Origin: Taudactylus pleione
Lineage: Eukaryota > Chordata > Amphibia > Anura > Myobatrachidae
NCBI GenBank assembly: GCA_031769625.1
Contig: JAUIMM010000113.1
Span: forward strand, 16,177,501 to 16,241,500
DNA length: 64,000 bases
Reading direction: 5' to 3'
The first letter of the stretch is position 1; every line of letters starts with the position of its first letter. The position numbers and the translations under genes were made by a program. Below the pieces are notes generated by a model. It was not told the origin of the DNA. It did not search any database and saw only the letters and a list, made by a program, of their open reading frames with translations. Below, piece after piece: positions 31,450 to 42,370 of this stretch.

Positions 31450-33186
31450 TTATATCTGTAACGTATAGTGTTATAAAAAAAGGAAAGAAAAAAAACCTCT
31501 TAACCGCTTAAAACCTCTATTTATTGCAAAATTTTATTGCATAATGTATTTATATATAATCAGTAATTTGGAGTTGTGCACCTGTGATCTGCCTGTTTCT
31601 GTGCCTGCAATAATAGTCTCAACAGGTAGCACCTCCCATTATATATATTCAGGGTGTGCAGTCCAGGACCCTTTCTTATACACTTCATGCAGGTTCTTCA
31701 GACCAGTGCTTCAGGCCTCCACGGTCAGTGTTGCAGCCGTGATCTTTGCAGCCGCAGCTGATGATGTCAGATGCCACGCCGCTTTGATTTGCTCTGTTTT
31801 GTCCTGGCTATGGCCAGTTGCCCAGCGTAGTCCAACACATTTAGTAGTAGTTTGCTACTCTTTCAAGGATAATTGGGTCTATTGCTGGCTCCTCTTTATA
31901 TTCAGTATTTGTCAAAAACTTTATTGTTCATAATGGAAGTTAAAAACAGGAAGTGTCCTTTAAGAAAGCGGGGATCGCATGTTCCTAACGATGGCAATTT
32001 ATTTAATGCTCTTAAAACAAGGCCATTTGTGCTCTTTTAAAAAATTCAAATAACTAAGTGGAGAAATTATAAAATAAATATAAATAAAATAATGCTAAAA
32101 ATAATAATAATACAAATAATGAGAATAAAGATAATAAATAAGCAGGGCTTAAAAAGGGCCTTTAAAAGGGATTAAAAGAGGACTTATGAAAAGGACATAT
32201 AAAGGACTTATATAAAAAAGGACTTATATAAAAAGGGGACTATGAAATGGATATTAGTCCACACAGATGTCCTTAACCGGTCTGGATGGTTTATTTGGTA
32301 ATAGTGGTGTACACTGAGTTAACAGCGAAGACAATGATAATAGCAGAAAGCACAGGGTTAACAGCGATAAAACAGTAATGGTGGTGGTAGATAACGGTAA
32401 CAGCAGCAGGTCTCTACAGAGGAGCTAATTACTGCATGCATACTGTATTTACCTACTCTCCCGATTCGTCTGGGAGCATCCCAAAATGCAGGTGCCACTC
32501 CCGGCCCTCCAAGAAAAGTAGGTAAGCCCCCGGCTGGCAGCCAACTCCCCTGCGATTTCCACCAAGGAGGGGGGGGGCATGATGCGATTCACGCTAAGTC
32601 ACGCCATCATGACCCCGCCCCCTGCTTCACAATGCTGAAAATCTCTGCCTTGTGTAGCGGGGACTGGGCCTTAATGATGCAATTCTGTGGTCATGCCCCC
32701 CGTTCTGCCCCCATTAGCGGGTACTATATCCGGCCACGCCCCCCCTTGGAGGGGGCTGCCAGAAAGTCTGACTGCATTTCTGTATAGTCCTGCGGCACTC
32801 TAGACAGCGGCGTCAACTGAGTTTGCAGTGATGTCATCCCACCAGCACATCACTGTACGGGAGGAGACAGCGCAGGAGCGAACTCCTCTCCATGATCCGG
32901 TGGTACATTGTATATTATTATATTATATACACATGCCTGATATCATCATCACCAACATTTTAATTAGGGAGCTGGTCATCTCCAATGAAGCTGGCTTTGA
33001 GCTGTATTTTAAACAGTGTTACCTTTAAATACCTATGAACATCCTGGAGTCGGTGGTCAGCACTGTGTTAGTTTTGGACATGTGGAGTTCCCAGTGGAGA
33101 AGCAGTTGGCAGATACTAATAGCTCCTCAGACATAAGCCTGTTCAGTGACCAGCTTTAAGTACATTTACAGGATTTATTAATGTAT
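31450..33186. other. Intergenic DNA with simple repeats and a degraded TIR element
   Basis: Contains an AATAATAAT-rich stretch (32060-32140), tandem AAGGACTTATATAAAAA (32185-32240), and a GC-rich segment at about 32450-32800 starting TACCTACTCTCCCG that belongs to the TACTTGCC family seen at 57910. No gene supported; a 129-codon frame at 31544-31933 has no recognisable motif. Confidence 0.45.
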
Positions 33187-33357
33187 TATAAGTAGAGATA
33201 AGTTTTACTCTGATTTGTTTGGATCTCAAAAATGTCCACATCTGGTTCTCATGTGTTTTGGATAGCCAATAAAAAAAGTCAGAACTAATTGGAACTTGCA
33301 CTAATTTGGCAAAAAGAACTAGGTCAAAACCAAACCGCTCATCTCTAATTATAAGAG
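33187..33357. mobile_element. TTAGAGATGAGC MITE, copy 2
   Basis: Degraded copy of 31268-31449: GTAGAGATAAG left, the shared GTTTTGGATAGCCAATAAA in the middle, CCGCTCATCTCTAAT right. Confidence 0.65.
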
Positions 33358-34929
33358 CACACCTGTTGTTTTCTATTTTATATATAATAATTGTACGCTT
33401 ACATTACTGTGGTTAGTAATGTTTATTCATTGAGGACATCAATCAGTTGCCAACAGATGTTTTGTTTTAATTAATGTTAAAGCCTGCCATTAATGCAATT
33501 ACCATAAAGCAGCTGACACCAAGTGACCTATATAATATTATATATTATAGTGCCCAATATTACACTGCCAATCACATGCACCAGTTCCCAATATTTCAAC
33601 AATTACAGAAATCATTTACATATTGATATTAGGAAGAAATTACAACTATTGAAATAATTTGAGGACTCCAGTAACAAACAATCAAACAAAAAAAAGCAGA
33701 GATAAAAGAATATTAATCTCTAATTGCTGTAAGTAAGTAAAACATGTAATTGCAGGAAGTATTAGGGAGCACGTTACTGGTCATCTGTGGTTGTATGTCA
33801 GGATGATGTGAAGTGTAGGCTCTGCAGTATGCTGAAAGTCAGGGACTGTTACACCTATTTTTGAAAACAGCTGATCTGCATTGTTTTGCAATTCTCCCAT
33901 TACTATAGCTGAGCATACACGTCCAGATAAAATGCCTGTCTCTCCATTTGATATAGCTGTATCCAAAAAGCAGATTAGTGGTGCTTCCATAGTAATTACT
34001 TTGTCTTATAATATAACTATATACAGTAAATAGAACCAGCAAAGTGACTAGCACTGCCGCCTCATAGCAATGGGTCATGTGCTCCAGTCTGATCAGGACA
34101 CTATCTGTGTAGAGTTTGTATGTTCTCCATGTACCTGCATGGGTTTCCTGTGGGTGGGTATCTATAATCATGATCAGTTCTCCCTTGTACAAGCCATATT
34201 CTTGGTGCAGAAAATTCTTCTGAAAAAAGGGCAAAATTACGGCTACATACAGCTCTGTATAGCCCTCAATTCTGGCGCTGCGACCTTCTAAACTTTGCCT
34301 CTGTGAGACACTCCATTACAGCCCTGCTCCACCTACTAAGTCACAAGTATAGATGGATGCGACTGAACTGCAGTCAACTCCGCATCACCCATATTTGCTA
34401 ATCGTTGGTTCTGGAGCATGCACAGTGCGAAAATCCACTTGGCAAATGGACTTGGCCACGGGACCACTTGGCAAATGGACTTGCGTTCAACTGTGCATTC
34501 GCCCAAACACGTTTACATAACAGGTTTATACTGCTAAACAGTACATTACTATCTGTAGTACAATAGTCAGAAAAAGGTTTGAGCTACAGAAGGGTCATAC
34601 AGGGTTGACAACCCATCGTTACATGAAAAATGCCATTACACACACCTTCCGCTGTTCACCCTCCGGACAGGGGCATAACTAGACTTAGGGGGGTCCCATA
34701 GCAAATAGTAAAAATCGCCAATGTGCCCGTCTCTGATTTAGTCCCTTAATTAAAAAAGTTGACTGGTCTACTGAGCATGCTACAACAATAGGTAGCAGAA
34801 GGGTTATAAGTATAACGGGATAGAGAGTGACACAAAGAAGGAAGCTTACAAGGCAAAACAATTATACTTGTTAGTTGTTAATTATAAGGGCATTGCATGA
34901 CCTGTTGGACGAGCTGGTGAGGGATGAGC
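33358..34929. other. Unassigned intergenic DNA
   Basis: AT-rich, no supported gene. Two overlapping minus-strand frames (33781-33990 and 33839-34234) have no family match that I can see. Confidence 0.35.
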
Positions 34930-35700
34930 TGTCCTCGGGAGCTTGGAGAAACTGACTTTGTGAAGGCCCTAGGACCGAATTACTGCCACTGTAGGTCAGC
35001 TGAGCAGGTATCGTAACTGGGTTACTGCCACAGAGAATGAGCTGTGCAGGTGTCAAGTCTGCTGTGCGATCATTACTGCCATAAAGGATGAGATGTGCAG
35101 GTTCTGCAACTGGACTACTGCCATATAGATTGAACTATGAAGGCCCAGGGCTGGACTACAGCTAAAGGTGCATACACACACACAACGATTTTTTGAATGA
35201 TAATCGATAACAATATAGTTTATCGTTCAATCATTGAAAAAATTGTTCACTTTCTGAGTTAAAACGATGAACGATTATCGTTCATGCGCGTTCACGTTTG
35301 TAGTTCAGTCAGACTGACCAACTGAACGATTTTCATAAAGGGAATATGCAAAACTCGTTTGTAGTTCAAAAAAATCGTTCATTACACATTAAAATCTGAC
35401 AGATAATCTGGCAGAAAATCGTTGGTAACAAAATCGTTGTGTGTGTATGCAGCTTAAAGAGTTATGTAAATGCTAATACTGGACTATTGCCAGACAGAAT
35501 TAGCTGTGAAGGCCCAGAACTGGACTATTGCCACCGAGGATGAGCTATGTAAGTGCTAAAACTGGATTTTTGGCAGATAGAATTAGCAGTGAAGGCACAG
35601 AACTGGAGTATTAGCAGGTGATTTTCACATGACCCAGGACTGGTCACATGATCCAGGACTGGACTGCTGCCATGGAGGATGAGCTGTACAGGTGTTTGGA
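34930..35700. repeat. Degenerate ~42-bp minisatellite, split by a MITE
   Basis: Repeated GGACTACTGCCA...GATGAGCTGTGCAGGTG words at spacings of 41-51 bp (starts near 34982, 35023, 35074 and 35116), resuming after the MITE (35485, 35523). Copies are diverged. Confidence 0.6.
35166..35454. mobile_element. TGGTGCATACACA-family MITE, copy 2
   Basis: 289 bp, ends AGGTGCATACACAC / GTGTGTATGCAGCT, with TAA at 35163-35165 and 35455-35457. The body is rich in ATCGTTCA and its inverse. Inserted in the minisatellite. Confidence 0.8.
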
Positions 35701-36001
35701 TCAGAATACAGACCCAGCAGATTATCTGCAGGCCCTGGCACACAGATTATTGCTGCAATGGATGAGGTGTGCAGGAATGTGCAGTCCAAAGTTGCACCTA
35801 TTAATTGACAAGTGTGGCAAAAACAAAATTTAATTCCTAGGTTTCAAATCAGCTATGCAAAAAAGAGTACTCCTATGACATACAGTATGTAATACAGAAA
35901 CTGCATGGTTTCTTATCAGTCCATTCACATCCATACCTGCCATTTTCATAGATTAGATACTTTAGAATGCAGATTCTGCAGGCCAAATTATTACAAACTA
36001 G
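35701..36001. other. Unassigned
   Basis: No gene or repeat recognised. Confidence 0.3.
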
Positions 36002-36384
36002 GGATGGCCATCGACCTTCAATGGTTAGCAACCATTGATGGGGTGCTATCTATGGTTGATGATTTTGCCATTGATGGTGGAGTTCCGATGGTTTTCTGCC
36101 ACTGACGGCAGAGACTCAGCGATGATTTTTTTCCCCAGTCACAGCAGGCACTGTGCCATCCCCACTGGTCGACTCAGCCCTGCCCCCTTCCCTGATTGGT
36201 CCTGCAAACTTTCTTTCTCCCTGTCATCCTGCTCAGCCCTGCCCTCTCCTGATGGGCCTGCCATTCGCCATGTCCCACCCATCGATGGTTCAAACCATCG
36301 ATTGTTACTCATGGTTTAATGCCATTGATGTTAAGCACGGATGGTACCATTGATGGTGAGCCCTTCAATGGGCATCCCTATCTC
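36002..36384. mobile_element. Probable hAT-like MITE rich in CCATCGATGG
   Basis: Ends AGGGATGGCCATCGACCTTC / CAATGGGCATCCCTA are inverted. The interior repeats CCATTGATGG and CCATCGATGG in both orientations. I found no convincing 8-bp duplication. Confidence 0.5.
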
Positions 36385-36765
36385 AAACGTCAATTATCTG
36401 AATGCGATTTATGGGAAATCAAAATAAACCATAAATACATGTTTAGTACATGATCAATTATCTGATCAAACTTATCTGAACTACGCTCGGGTTCCAAACA
36501 GTTTGGATTACTGGAGTTCTACTAAACATTTAATATAAAGAAAAAAATAAATAAAACAAAAAAAACTATTCATTTAGAATATTGTACTATTCCTTTTTAT
36601 TGCAAATGATGCTGCATACTGTACATGTCTGATTTTTTTTAATTTTTATGCGTATTTGCTGCTATGTTTGAAGGGATTGTATTACTATTAATGCAAGTAT
36701 GTTGTTTTCCAATTAATTTATTTATTACTATTGTGTACTACATATTCTAATATTTTTTACACCTG
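36385..36765. other. AT-rich DNA upstream of CRISPLD1
   Basis: No gene. A poly-A/AT-rich stretch lies at 36538-36570. It may hold part of the promoter. Confidence 0.35.
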
Positions 36766-36859
36766 CAGCCCTGCAAACACAACACCATAAAACCACAGCA
36801 CCACTGTGCTGAAACTGATACAGTGTATTGTCTGCATGCTGGACCACCCACCTGCACAG

Positions 36860-37048
36860 AGAACAGAGCACATGACAATCAGGAGAGGGGGGGTAGTCTG
36901 TACCCAGTCCCTGCTGCTGGCTCCTCCCCGCACAGTCCCTGCATCTGCAGGAGCTCCTCTGCTTTGAAAACCGGTGCTCACTGTGTGACTATCACCCAGC
37001 ACAGCTTAGTTCAGTTCCCTGGCTCTGCACAGACCCCTCTCTGCATCA
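36860..37048 (+). other. CRISPLD1: Candidate non-coding first exon of CRISPLD1
   Basis: A C/T- and GC-enriched block in otherwise AT-rich DNA, ending ...CTGCATCA before GTAAGT (37049), a strong splice donor. It lies about 480 bp upstream of the acceptor of the coding exon. A second donor-like GTAAGT is at 37156. The left limit is arbitrary. This is inference from splice signals and composition only. Confidence 0.35.
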
Positions 37049-37525
37049 GTAAGTAACCAGTCACCTTGTGTTTCTTATTTCTAGTGACTGTGCAGGTCTA
37101 TGTTGTTACTGTACAGCCCACAGCATCCAGCAGCCTCAGTGGCACTGCACATTCTGTAAGTACAGAGATTTCCTGTTTTATAGATACAATGTTACAAATC
37201 TTCTGTATTGCATGCATGGCTTACATGAGTGTGGGAGTTACATGTGTAGAATGCATGCAAGAAATTTTGTTTAATTCTTGGAAGTTCTGTATAAACAGAA
37301 AAATCTCATCTGCTTTTCTGCTAGTTAAATGTATCCAGTCAGCACTTTGTAGCTGGATTGTACAGTATTCCCCATCCTATTAGTTTATCTACATCCAAAA
37401 TTAGTGTGGAAAGTTACATTGAGCTAAATCTTCAAAAATGACCATTTGAGTACTGTGGAACTTAATTCCTGTGCTGAACTCATACATTCCTACTGACCCC
37501 TTTCATGCTGCCTGTCTTCACACAG
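37049..37525 (+). other. CRISPLD1: Putative first intron of CRISPLD1
   Basis: Bounded by GTAAGT and by CTGTCTTCACACAG (acceptor, 37512-37525). Open frames across it lack motifs. Confidence 0.4.
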
Positions 37526-37856
37526 GAGAATCTTGGAAGTATATACAGCCAGATTTGGCTTGGAGTTCATCCCTTAAAGAGTTCCCAGACCTTTCACCAT
37601 GAATTGTGCAGCAGGAAAGTGGCTCAGGGTGGCTGTCTGGCTATTCATAGCTCAAACAGTTGCTACTATGTTGATTCCTAATGCCACACAGTTAGAGAGC
37701 CTCTTGGAAAAGTATATGGATGAAGATGGTGAATGGTGGGTTGCCAAACAGAGATCTAAAAGGGCCATAACGGAGAGTGACATGAAGGTCATCCTGGATC
37801 TGCATAACACACTGAGAGGTCAAGTGTATCCTCCTGCTTCCAACATGGAGTATATG
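37526..37856 (+). CDS. CRISPLD1: CRISPLD1, first coding exon (CDS 37599-37856)
   Basis: Secreted CAP-superfamily protein with later LCCL domains, thought to act outside the cell. The exon runs from the CACAG acceptor to ATG|GTAAGG at 37856/37857, in phase 0. The start at 37599 is the first ATG and gives 86 codons. Residues 1 to about 22 are a signal peptide ([10 protein letters not shown], then hydrophobic [12 protein letters not shown]). NAT at 28-30 is a sequon. [13 protein letters not shown] (35-47) and the dibasic RSKR at 52-55, a likely propeptide cleavage site, match CRISPLD1 rather than CRISPLD2. The CAP domain begins with [22 protein letters not shown] (65-86), split by the intron at the usual place. 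The remaining exons were not found in the following 26 kb, so the gene continues past the window. Bases 37526-37598 are 5' UTR. Confidence 0.9.
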
Positions 37857-37899
37857 GTAAGGCATTTATCTTTCTTATTCAAATGATCAGATAACTGAG

Positions 37900-38056
37900 G
37901 GGGAGATGTACTAAGCTCTGGAAAGTGATAAACTACCAGTCACTCAGCTCCTAACTGTCATGTTACAGGTGGTTTTTAAAAAATGACAGGAGCTGATTGG
38001 TTGGTAGTTTATTTCTCTCCAATGTATCACTTTCCAGAGCTTAGTACATCTGCCCC
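37900..38056. mobile_element. GGGGAGATGTACTAAG MITE, copy 1
   Basis: 157 bp, left GGGGAGATGTACTAAGCTCT, right AGAGCTTAGTACATCTGCCCC, so nearly a full palindrome; the inner arms hold CTGTCAT/ATGACAG. Lies 43 bp into the CRISPLD1 intron. Related copies are at 46102 and 54887. Confidence 0.78.
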
Positions 38057-38429
38057 ATAATGTGTGTGTTATCTATTTTATTGCACTCAGCTACAGCTGA
38101 AGGTTCATTTCAGTATTCAGGCTAAATCTGACCAAAATGGTGACCTCTCTTGAAATAGCATAGGTCAGAGTATAGCAGCTTACTTCTCAAATACCCCTGA
38201 TGGGCTGTGTTTTGTGACTTAATCATGCATAAGTTAATCTATCTAATTGACTTGAAACATAATTGTTCTATTATTTTATCACAGAGAAATGCTGAGAGCA
38301 TGACTAGTTTACAGTGCTTGTTCTAATGTCTGAAAAACTGATGTTTAATTGTGTGGGCACCTCATGTTACTAAGTCCATTTTAATAGTTCTATAGTTCAC
38401 TGTTGGGTCCTCATCTTGCAGGTACTGAA
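38057..38429. other. Intronic DNA, nothing recognised
   Basis: AT-rich intron sequence without a named repeat. Confidence 0.35.
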
Positions 38430-38627
38430 CATACCTCCCAACATGACCCATTCCAGGAAGGACAAAATGCTCTGTTCCTGGACTTCCCTCTTAATTTATG
38501 ATTGCCATCACCTGTGTTGAAACACCCTTATTATCAATTAACTAGTTCAACACAGGTGAGGCAATCATAACTTGTCCAGGAACAGAACAATTTGTCCCTC
38601 CTGAAATGGGTCATGTTGGGATGTATG
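38430..38627. mobile_element. Palindromic MITE (ATACCTCCCAACATGACCC)
   Basis: About 198 bp with ends CATACCTCCCAACATGACCC and GGGTCATGTTGGGATGTATG and inner arms GTTCCTGGAC / GTCCAGGAAC and CACCTGTGTTGAA / TTCAACACAGGTG. Non-coding. Confidence 0.72.
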
Positions 38628-38732
38628 GTGTTATCTTCATATTTGCAGAGAGAGCTTTTCATAGGGCTCTATGAAGGATAACTATTGCTGATTGGCTAAA
38701 ATATTTCTAGATTTCAAACCTTATCACACATT

Positions 38733-39291
38733 GGGGTAGATGTATTATAGCGGCACATACCGTGCCGCTATAACGCTTCCCGCTTCGCCTCTTTACCGAG
38801 GCGAAGCAGGAAGCACTACCGATGAGATGTATAAACATCTCATCAGCCGGAGAGGGGGAGCGTTAACTCCCCCCTCCGGCGCTACCCGCTAGAGACAACA
38901 GCGCATCAGCCTAGTGCTGATGCGCTGTGTCTCTTCCCGGCCGGCTCCACTGAGCATGCTCGGGATCTCCCAAGTATCGCGAGATTCCCGTGTGGTGCCC
39001 TGGAGCCGGCAGCAGGGACAGCGCTGTCCCTGCTGTGGGGATAGGCTAGCGCCAGGCTGTAGCTGTCGGTAACGACGGCTACAGCCGGCCGAACGGTCAG
39101 ACATTGTGACCGTTCGTACATAGCCCAGGCTATCGGCGCTGCTATCTTGTAGATAGCAGCGCCGATAATGACAGGGGCGCATAGCGCCCCTGTCAATTAC
39201 CGCCCAGACCCCCGATCATACATCGGGGAGAAGCGGTATCAGCGCACATAACGTGCGCTGATAACGCTTCTGGGCTTCGTACAGCTACCCC
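38733..39291 (+). mobile_element. Hairpin-chain element with 13 consecutive hairpins
   Basis: 559 bp, ends GGGGTAGATGTA / TACAGCTACCCC. Hairpins in order: 38746-38772, 38775-38814, 38821-38844, 38846-38880, 38891-38934, 38940-39010, 39011-39034 (perfect 24-bp palindrome), 39055-39086, 39090-39116, 39131-39167 (17-bp arms, TATCGGCGCTGCTATCT), 39169-39195, 39210-39228, 39230-39270. Almost every base is in an arm. GC content is well above the surrounding intron. The end sequence is close to that of the simple MITEs at 37900 and 46102, though the body is unrelated to the 25742 family. No target duplication is clear. It lies in the CRISPLD1 intron, in sense orientation by convention only. Confidence 0.8.
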
Positions 39292-39434
39292 TATATTACT
39301 TAACTGTGGTCATATGACCTGGCATATCCCTGACATTGGCAATACACCTGGTCATTCCAGTACTGGCTAGTAATGAGTGTTATAAAGCTTTGTGCTAGAC
39401 ACACCAGAATCAATGAAATCTGCTCTTGGGCTTA

Positions 39435-40000
39435 AGCTGGCCACACATCTAATGGAGCCTACACATGGTCAGATGAACGATTGAACTTTTTAAAAGATTT
39501 TAATGATTTTTGACTGCATTAAAATGAATGGAATCGTCCAAGTCTGACCTCAAACACATCAGATCGGGAACGCGCATCGTTCATCTGACAGATCTGACAG
39601 ATTTGTCAGATTTTCCTTCAGATATGAACGATTGAACGATTTTTTAAATCGTTATCGTTCAGATCTGAAGAAAAATCTGACCGAGTGTATACACCATAAA
39701 GATTATCTGTCCAACCAGCCAACTAGTTGATTGGTTGGAATGAAAATCTGGTAAGGTATGAAAGCAAATGACAATCAGCAATTTGCTCCCAAGCGCCAGA
39801 AAATGGACAAAAACTGTTTGAACAATTTGTTTAGATCAAACATTTTAACAAACTTGTCTGAACGACCATTTTCATCTGTTTTCTGGCATTTAGGAGCAAA
39901 TTGCTGATCATCATTTACTCCCATACGTTACCAGATTTTCATTCCAAACAATCAACTAGTTGGCTGGTTGGACAGATAATCTTTAGATGTGTGACCAGCT
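39435..40000. mobile_element. AGCTGGCCACACAT MITE with TTA duplication
   Basis: Ends AGCTGGCCACACATCT / AGATGTGTGACCAGCT, flanked by TTA at 39432-39434 and 40001-40003. Long inverted arms (CTGTCCAACCAGCC / GGCTGGTTGGACAG) lie inside. It is interrupted by the MITE at 39453-39696. Confidence 0.85.
39453..39696. mobile_element. TGGTGCATACACA-family MITE, copy 3, nested
   Basis: 244 bp, ends TGGAGCCTACACATGGTCAG / CTGACCGAGTGTATACACCA, flanked by TAA at 39450-39452 and 39697-39699. It sits inside the MITE at 39435-40000, so it came later. Confidence 0.85.
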
Positions 40001-40488
40001 TTATACCTTTTGAAAAGCTTTACCTGTGTACTGTCTATTTGTGTACATATTGTAGAAGCCTTATCAAGATTGCAGCAGTGAGACACTGCAGTAAATGGGC
40101 TAACCATATGTTATATTATTTCCATGTATAATAACAGAAAAAATAGTGGTGTAATGCTGAAAGACGTATGTTGTGTATACATTATAAGATTTATCGTTCT
40201 GATGCGAATCGGAACAATATATTGTACACATCGTATAAAGGGGAATGCCCAGTTCATCATTGCCGGCCGTTGTTCATTGCATTGTGCAATCTGCTGTGCT
40301 GCACGTCAGACTGGATGATGCAATGAACGCTGTGGTGCACGTCATGTAGTATGTACGCAGAACCACATGACCACACAGTATATTGGGCATTCGCACCTCT
40401 GAAGTTTGGCACTAATGACTGCATAGTGTGTACAAGAGCAACAATTAATTGGATGCAATCACTGGACACAATACAGATGTCTACTTTC
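40001..40488. other. Intronic DNA, nothing firm
   Basis: No gene. A loose inverted pair (CATTGC...GCAATG) around 40257-40325 may mark another decayed element. Confidence 0.3.
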
Positions 40489-41428
40489 CAGTGGCGTAAC
40501 TAGGGTATTTGAAGCCCAGGGCAAATTTGAAAAGGGAAAACCCCCCCCAACACCCCGAGCTGTGCGTCACTTAAAAATGGGGCGTGTCAACATGACACAC
40601 CCCTTTATTTTCACGCTGAACATTCCTATCCATATGCACCTTAACCCCAGTAGTACCCCTTATACAGTACCCCCAGTATGCAGTTGTGGTCCCTCTTATG
40701 CAGGCCCATAGTAGTGCCCCTTATACAGTATCCCCAGTAGTAGTTCCCCTTACTCAGTACCCCCAGTAGTGGCCCCCCCTTATGCAGTGCCCCCCCTTAT
40801 GCAGTGCCCCCAGTAGCAGTCCCCACAATGCAGTGCGCCCAGTAGCGGTATCCCCTTATGCAGTGCCCTAAATATGGTGCCCCCAGTAGTAGTCCCCCCC
40901 CCCCCCTATGCAGTGCCCTTTATATAGTGCCCCCAGCAGTAGTCCCCCACCCCCCATGCCATTTTCCCAGTAGTGGTCCCCTTATGCAGACACCCTGTAG
41001 TGATCGCCCCCCCCCCCCTATCCAGAGCCCCCTGTAGTGGCCCTTCCTAGTCCGGCTCTTGCAGTGGGTGCTGCAGCAGTCAATGAGAGTCTATCTGACT
41101 CTAATTGGCTGCTGTTTAATACACGCATCGCCGCCAGCGCTGGCGGCGATGCGTGTGTTATGCACAGCCTGAGCCCGCCTCCTGGCGCTATTGGGCAAAC
41201 GCTCAGGGGGAGGGAACGGGCTCAGGCTTGCAGCACAGGACCGGCGCTGGAAGCCTAGCGCCGGTCCTGTGTAAATGTGTAGCGCTGACCGCACTCATTG
41301 CAGTCGGCGCTACACTGGCTAACTAGGGCGGGCGGGCCGGTACCGTGGCCAGCGGCACCCCCCCGCGCCACCGGTCCAACGGCGCCCAGGGCATGCACCC
41401 CGCTCGCCCTGCCCTAGTTACACCACTG
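40489..41428. mobile_element. hAT-like non-autonomous element with C-rich array
   Basis: 940 bp with ends CAGTGGCGTAACTAGGG / CCCTAGTTACACCACTG and a perfect 8-bp duplication CTACTTTC (40481-40488 and 41429-41436), diagnostic of hAT. The interior has a degenerate tandem array (about 40640-41040) of GTGCCCC...CAGTAG units, then hairpins: a perfect 36-bp palindrome at 41121-41156, 41234-41271 (15-bp arms) and 41280-41312. No transposase. Confidence 0.9.
40640..41040. repeat. C-rich tandem array inside hAT element
   Basis: Degenerate repeats of about 30-60 bp built on CCCCAGTAGTAGTCCCC and TTATGCAGTGCCC, with runs of up to 11 C. Likely unstable in length. Confidence 0.75.
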
Positions 41429-42370
41429 CTACTTTCTCATCTAGCGTCAATACGCCATGCAGCGCGATCTGCCTGGTGTGGGTGAGCCGTCGGGTCCCGT
41501 GCAACTCTGTTAGCGTTGGGAATCTTTTATGCGCCTGCGATGTAACTTGGACACACCAGGAGACTGTGCTGATCAGTTTTATATGTGACACCTGTATATC
41601 TGTGATCAACTGAGACTGTAAACAGAACTTGGCAGGGAAAAAAAATCTGCGGCCGCTGCATCGTAGCACTTCGCGTGCTGACTGAAAGACTAAGTTGTAC
41701 ACAGATAATAAAAAGTTTCGCATATCAAATTAATCAGCACTGAGACTCATTTTTGGCAAAAGAAGATGCAAAAAGCACGCCTGGCGCTAATAGTCTCCAT
41801 GGACCTGGCGGACCAAGAGGGTCTGTTTGACGCGACTGCATATTGTGCCGTCATTTGGAAGATTGCATAATGTGTACACTTGATTATCATGCGTTCCGCG
41901 ATTTAGTGAAATTTGGACGACAGACGCATTGTTTGTTACATAGTATAGTGTGTACCTAGGTTTAGGGGCTTATTTATCAAAGGGAGAGAATCTCTAAATC
42001 CAGATAAAACATGTTGGTTTCGGAGATTTTTCCTATATATCAAGCCCCACATAATGGGTATCACTTATGGTGGATATTGCAAATGCTCACACCATGGGGA
42101 AGCAATTCACCGTATATGTAAGAATGATGACTGTCCTCCTATGCTAACACCATCTCAAAATGCAAGAGCAGGTGCAGAAGAAAGACAAAATGATTTATTC
42201 TCCAAATAAAGCATTTTTCCTATTCTAACGGTATTAAAAAAATTGTTATTCTATTTTTTTTCCCTATTTATTTACATTATACAGTCTGTTTTTGACCAGT
42301 CCACACCTGGAAGTCATAGACCTGGATCCCAGACGCAGTGTGTGTGATGCTGGTTCACGCAGTGACGGGA
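41429..42370. other. Intronic DNA with possible MITE end
   Basis: After the CTACTTTC copy no gene is visible. GGGGCTTATTTATCAAAGG at 41966 resembles the start of a frog MITE, but the partner end is unclear. T-rich near 42240-42275. Confidence 0.35.
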
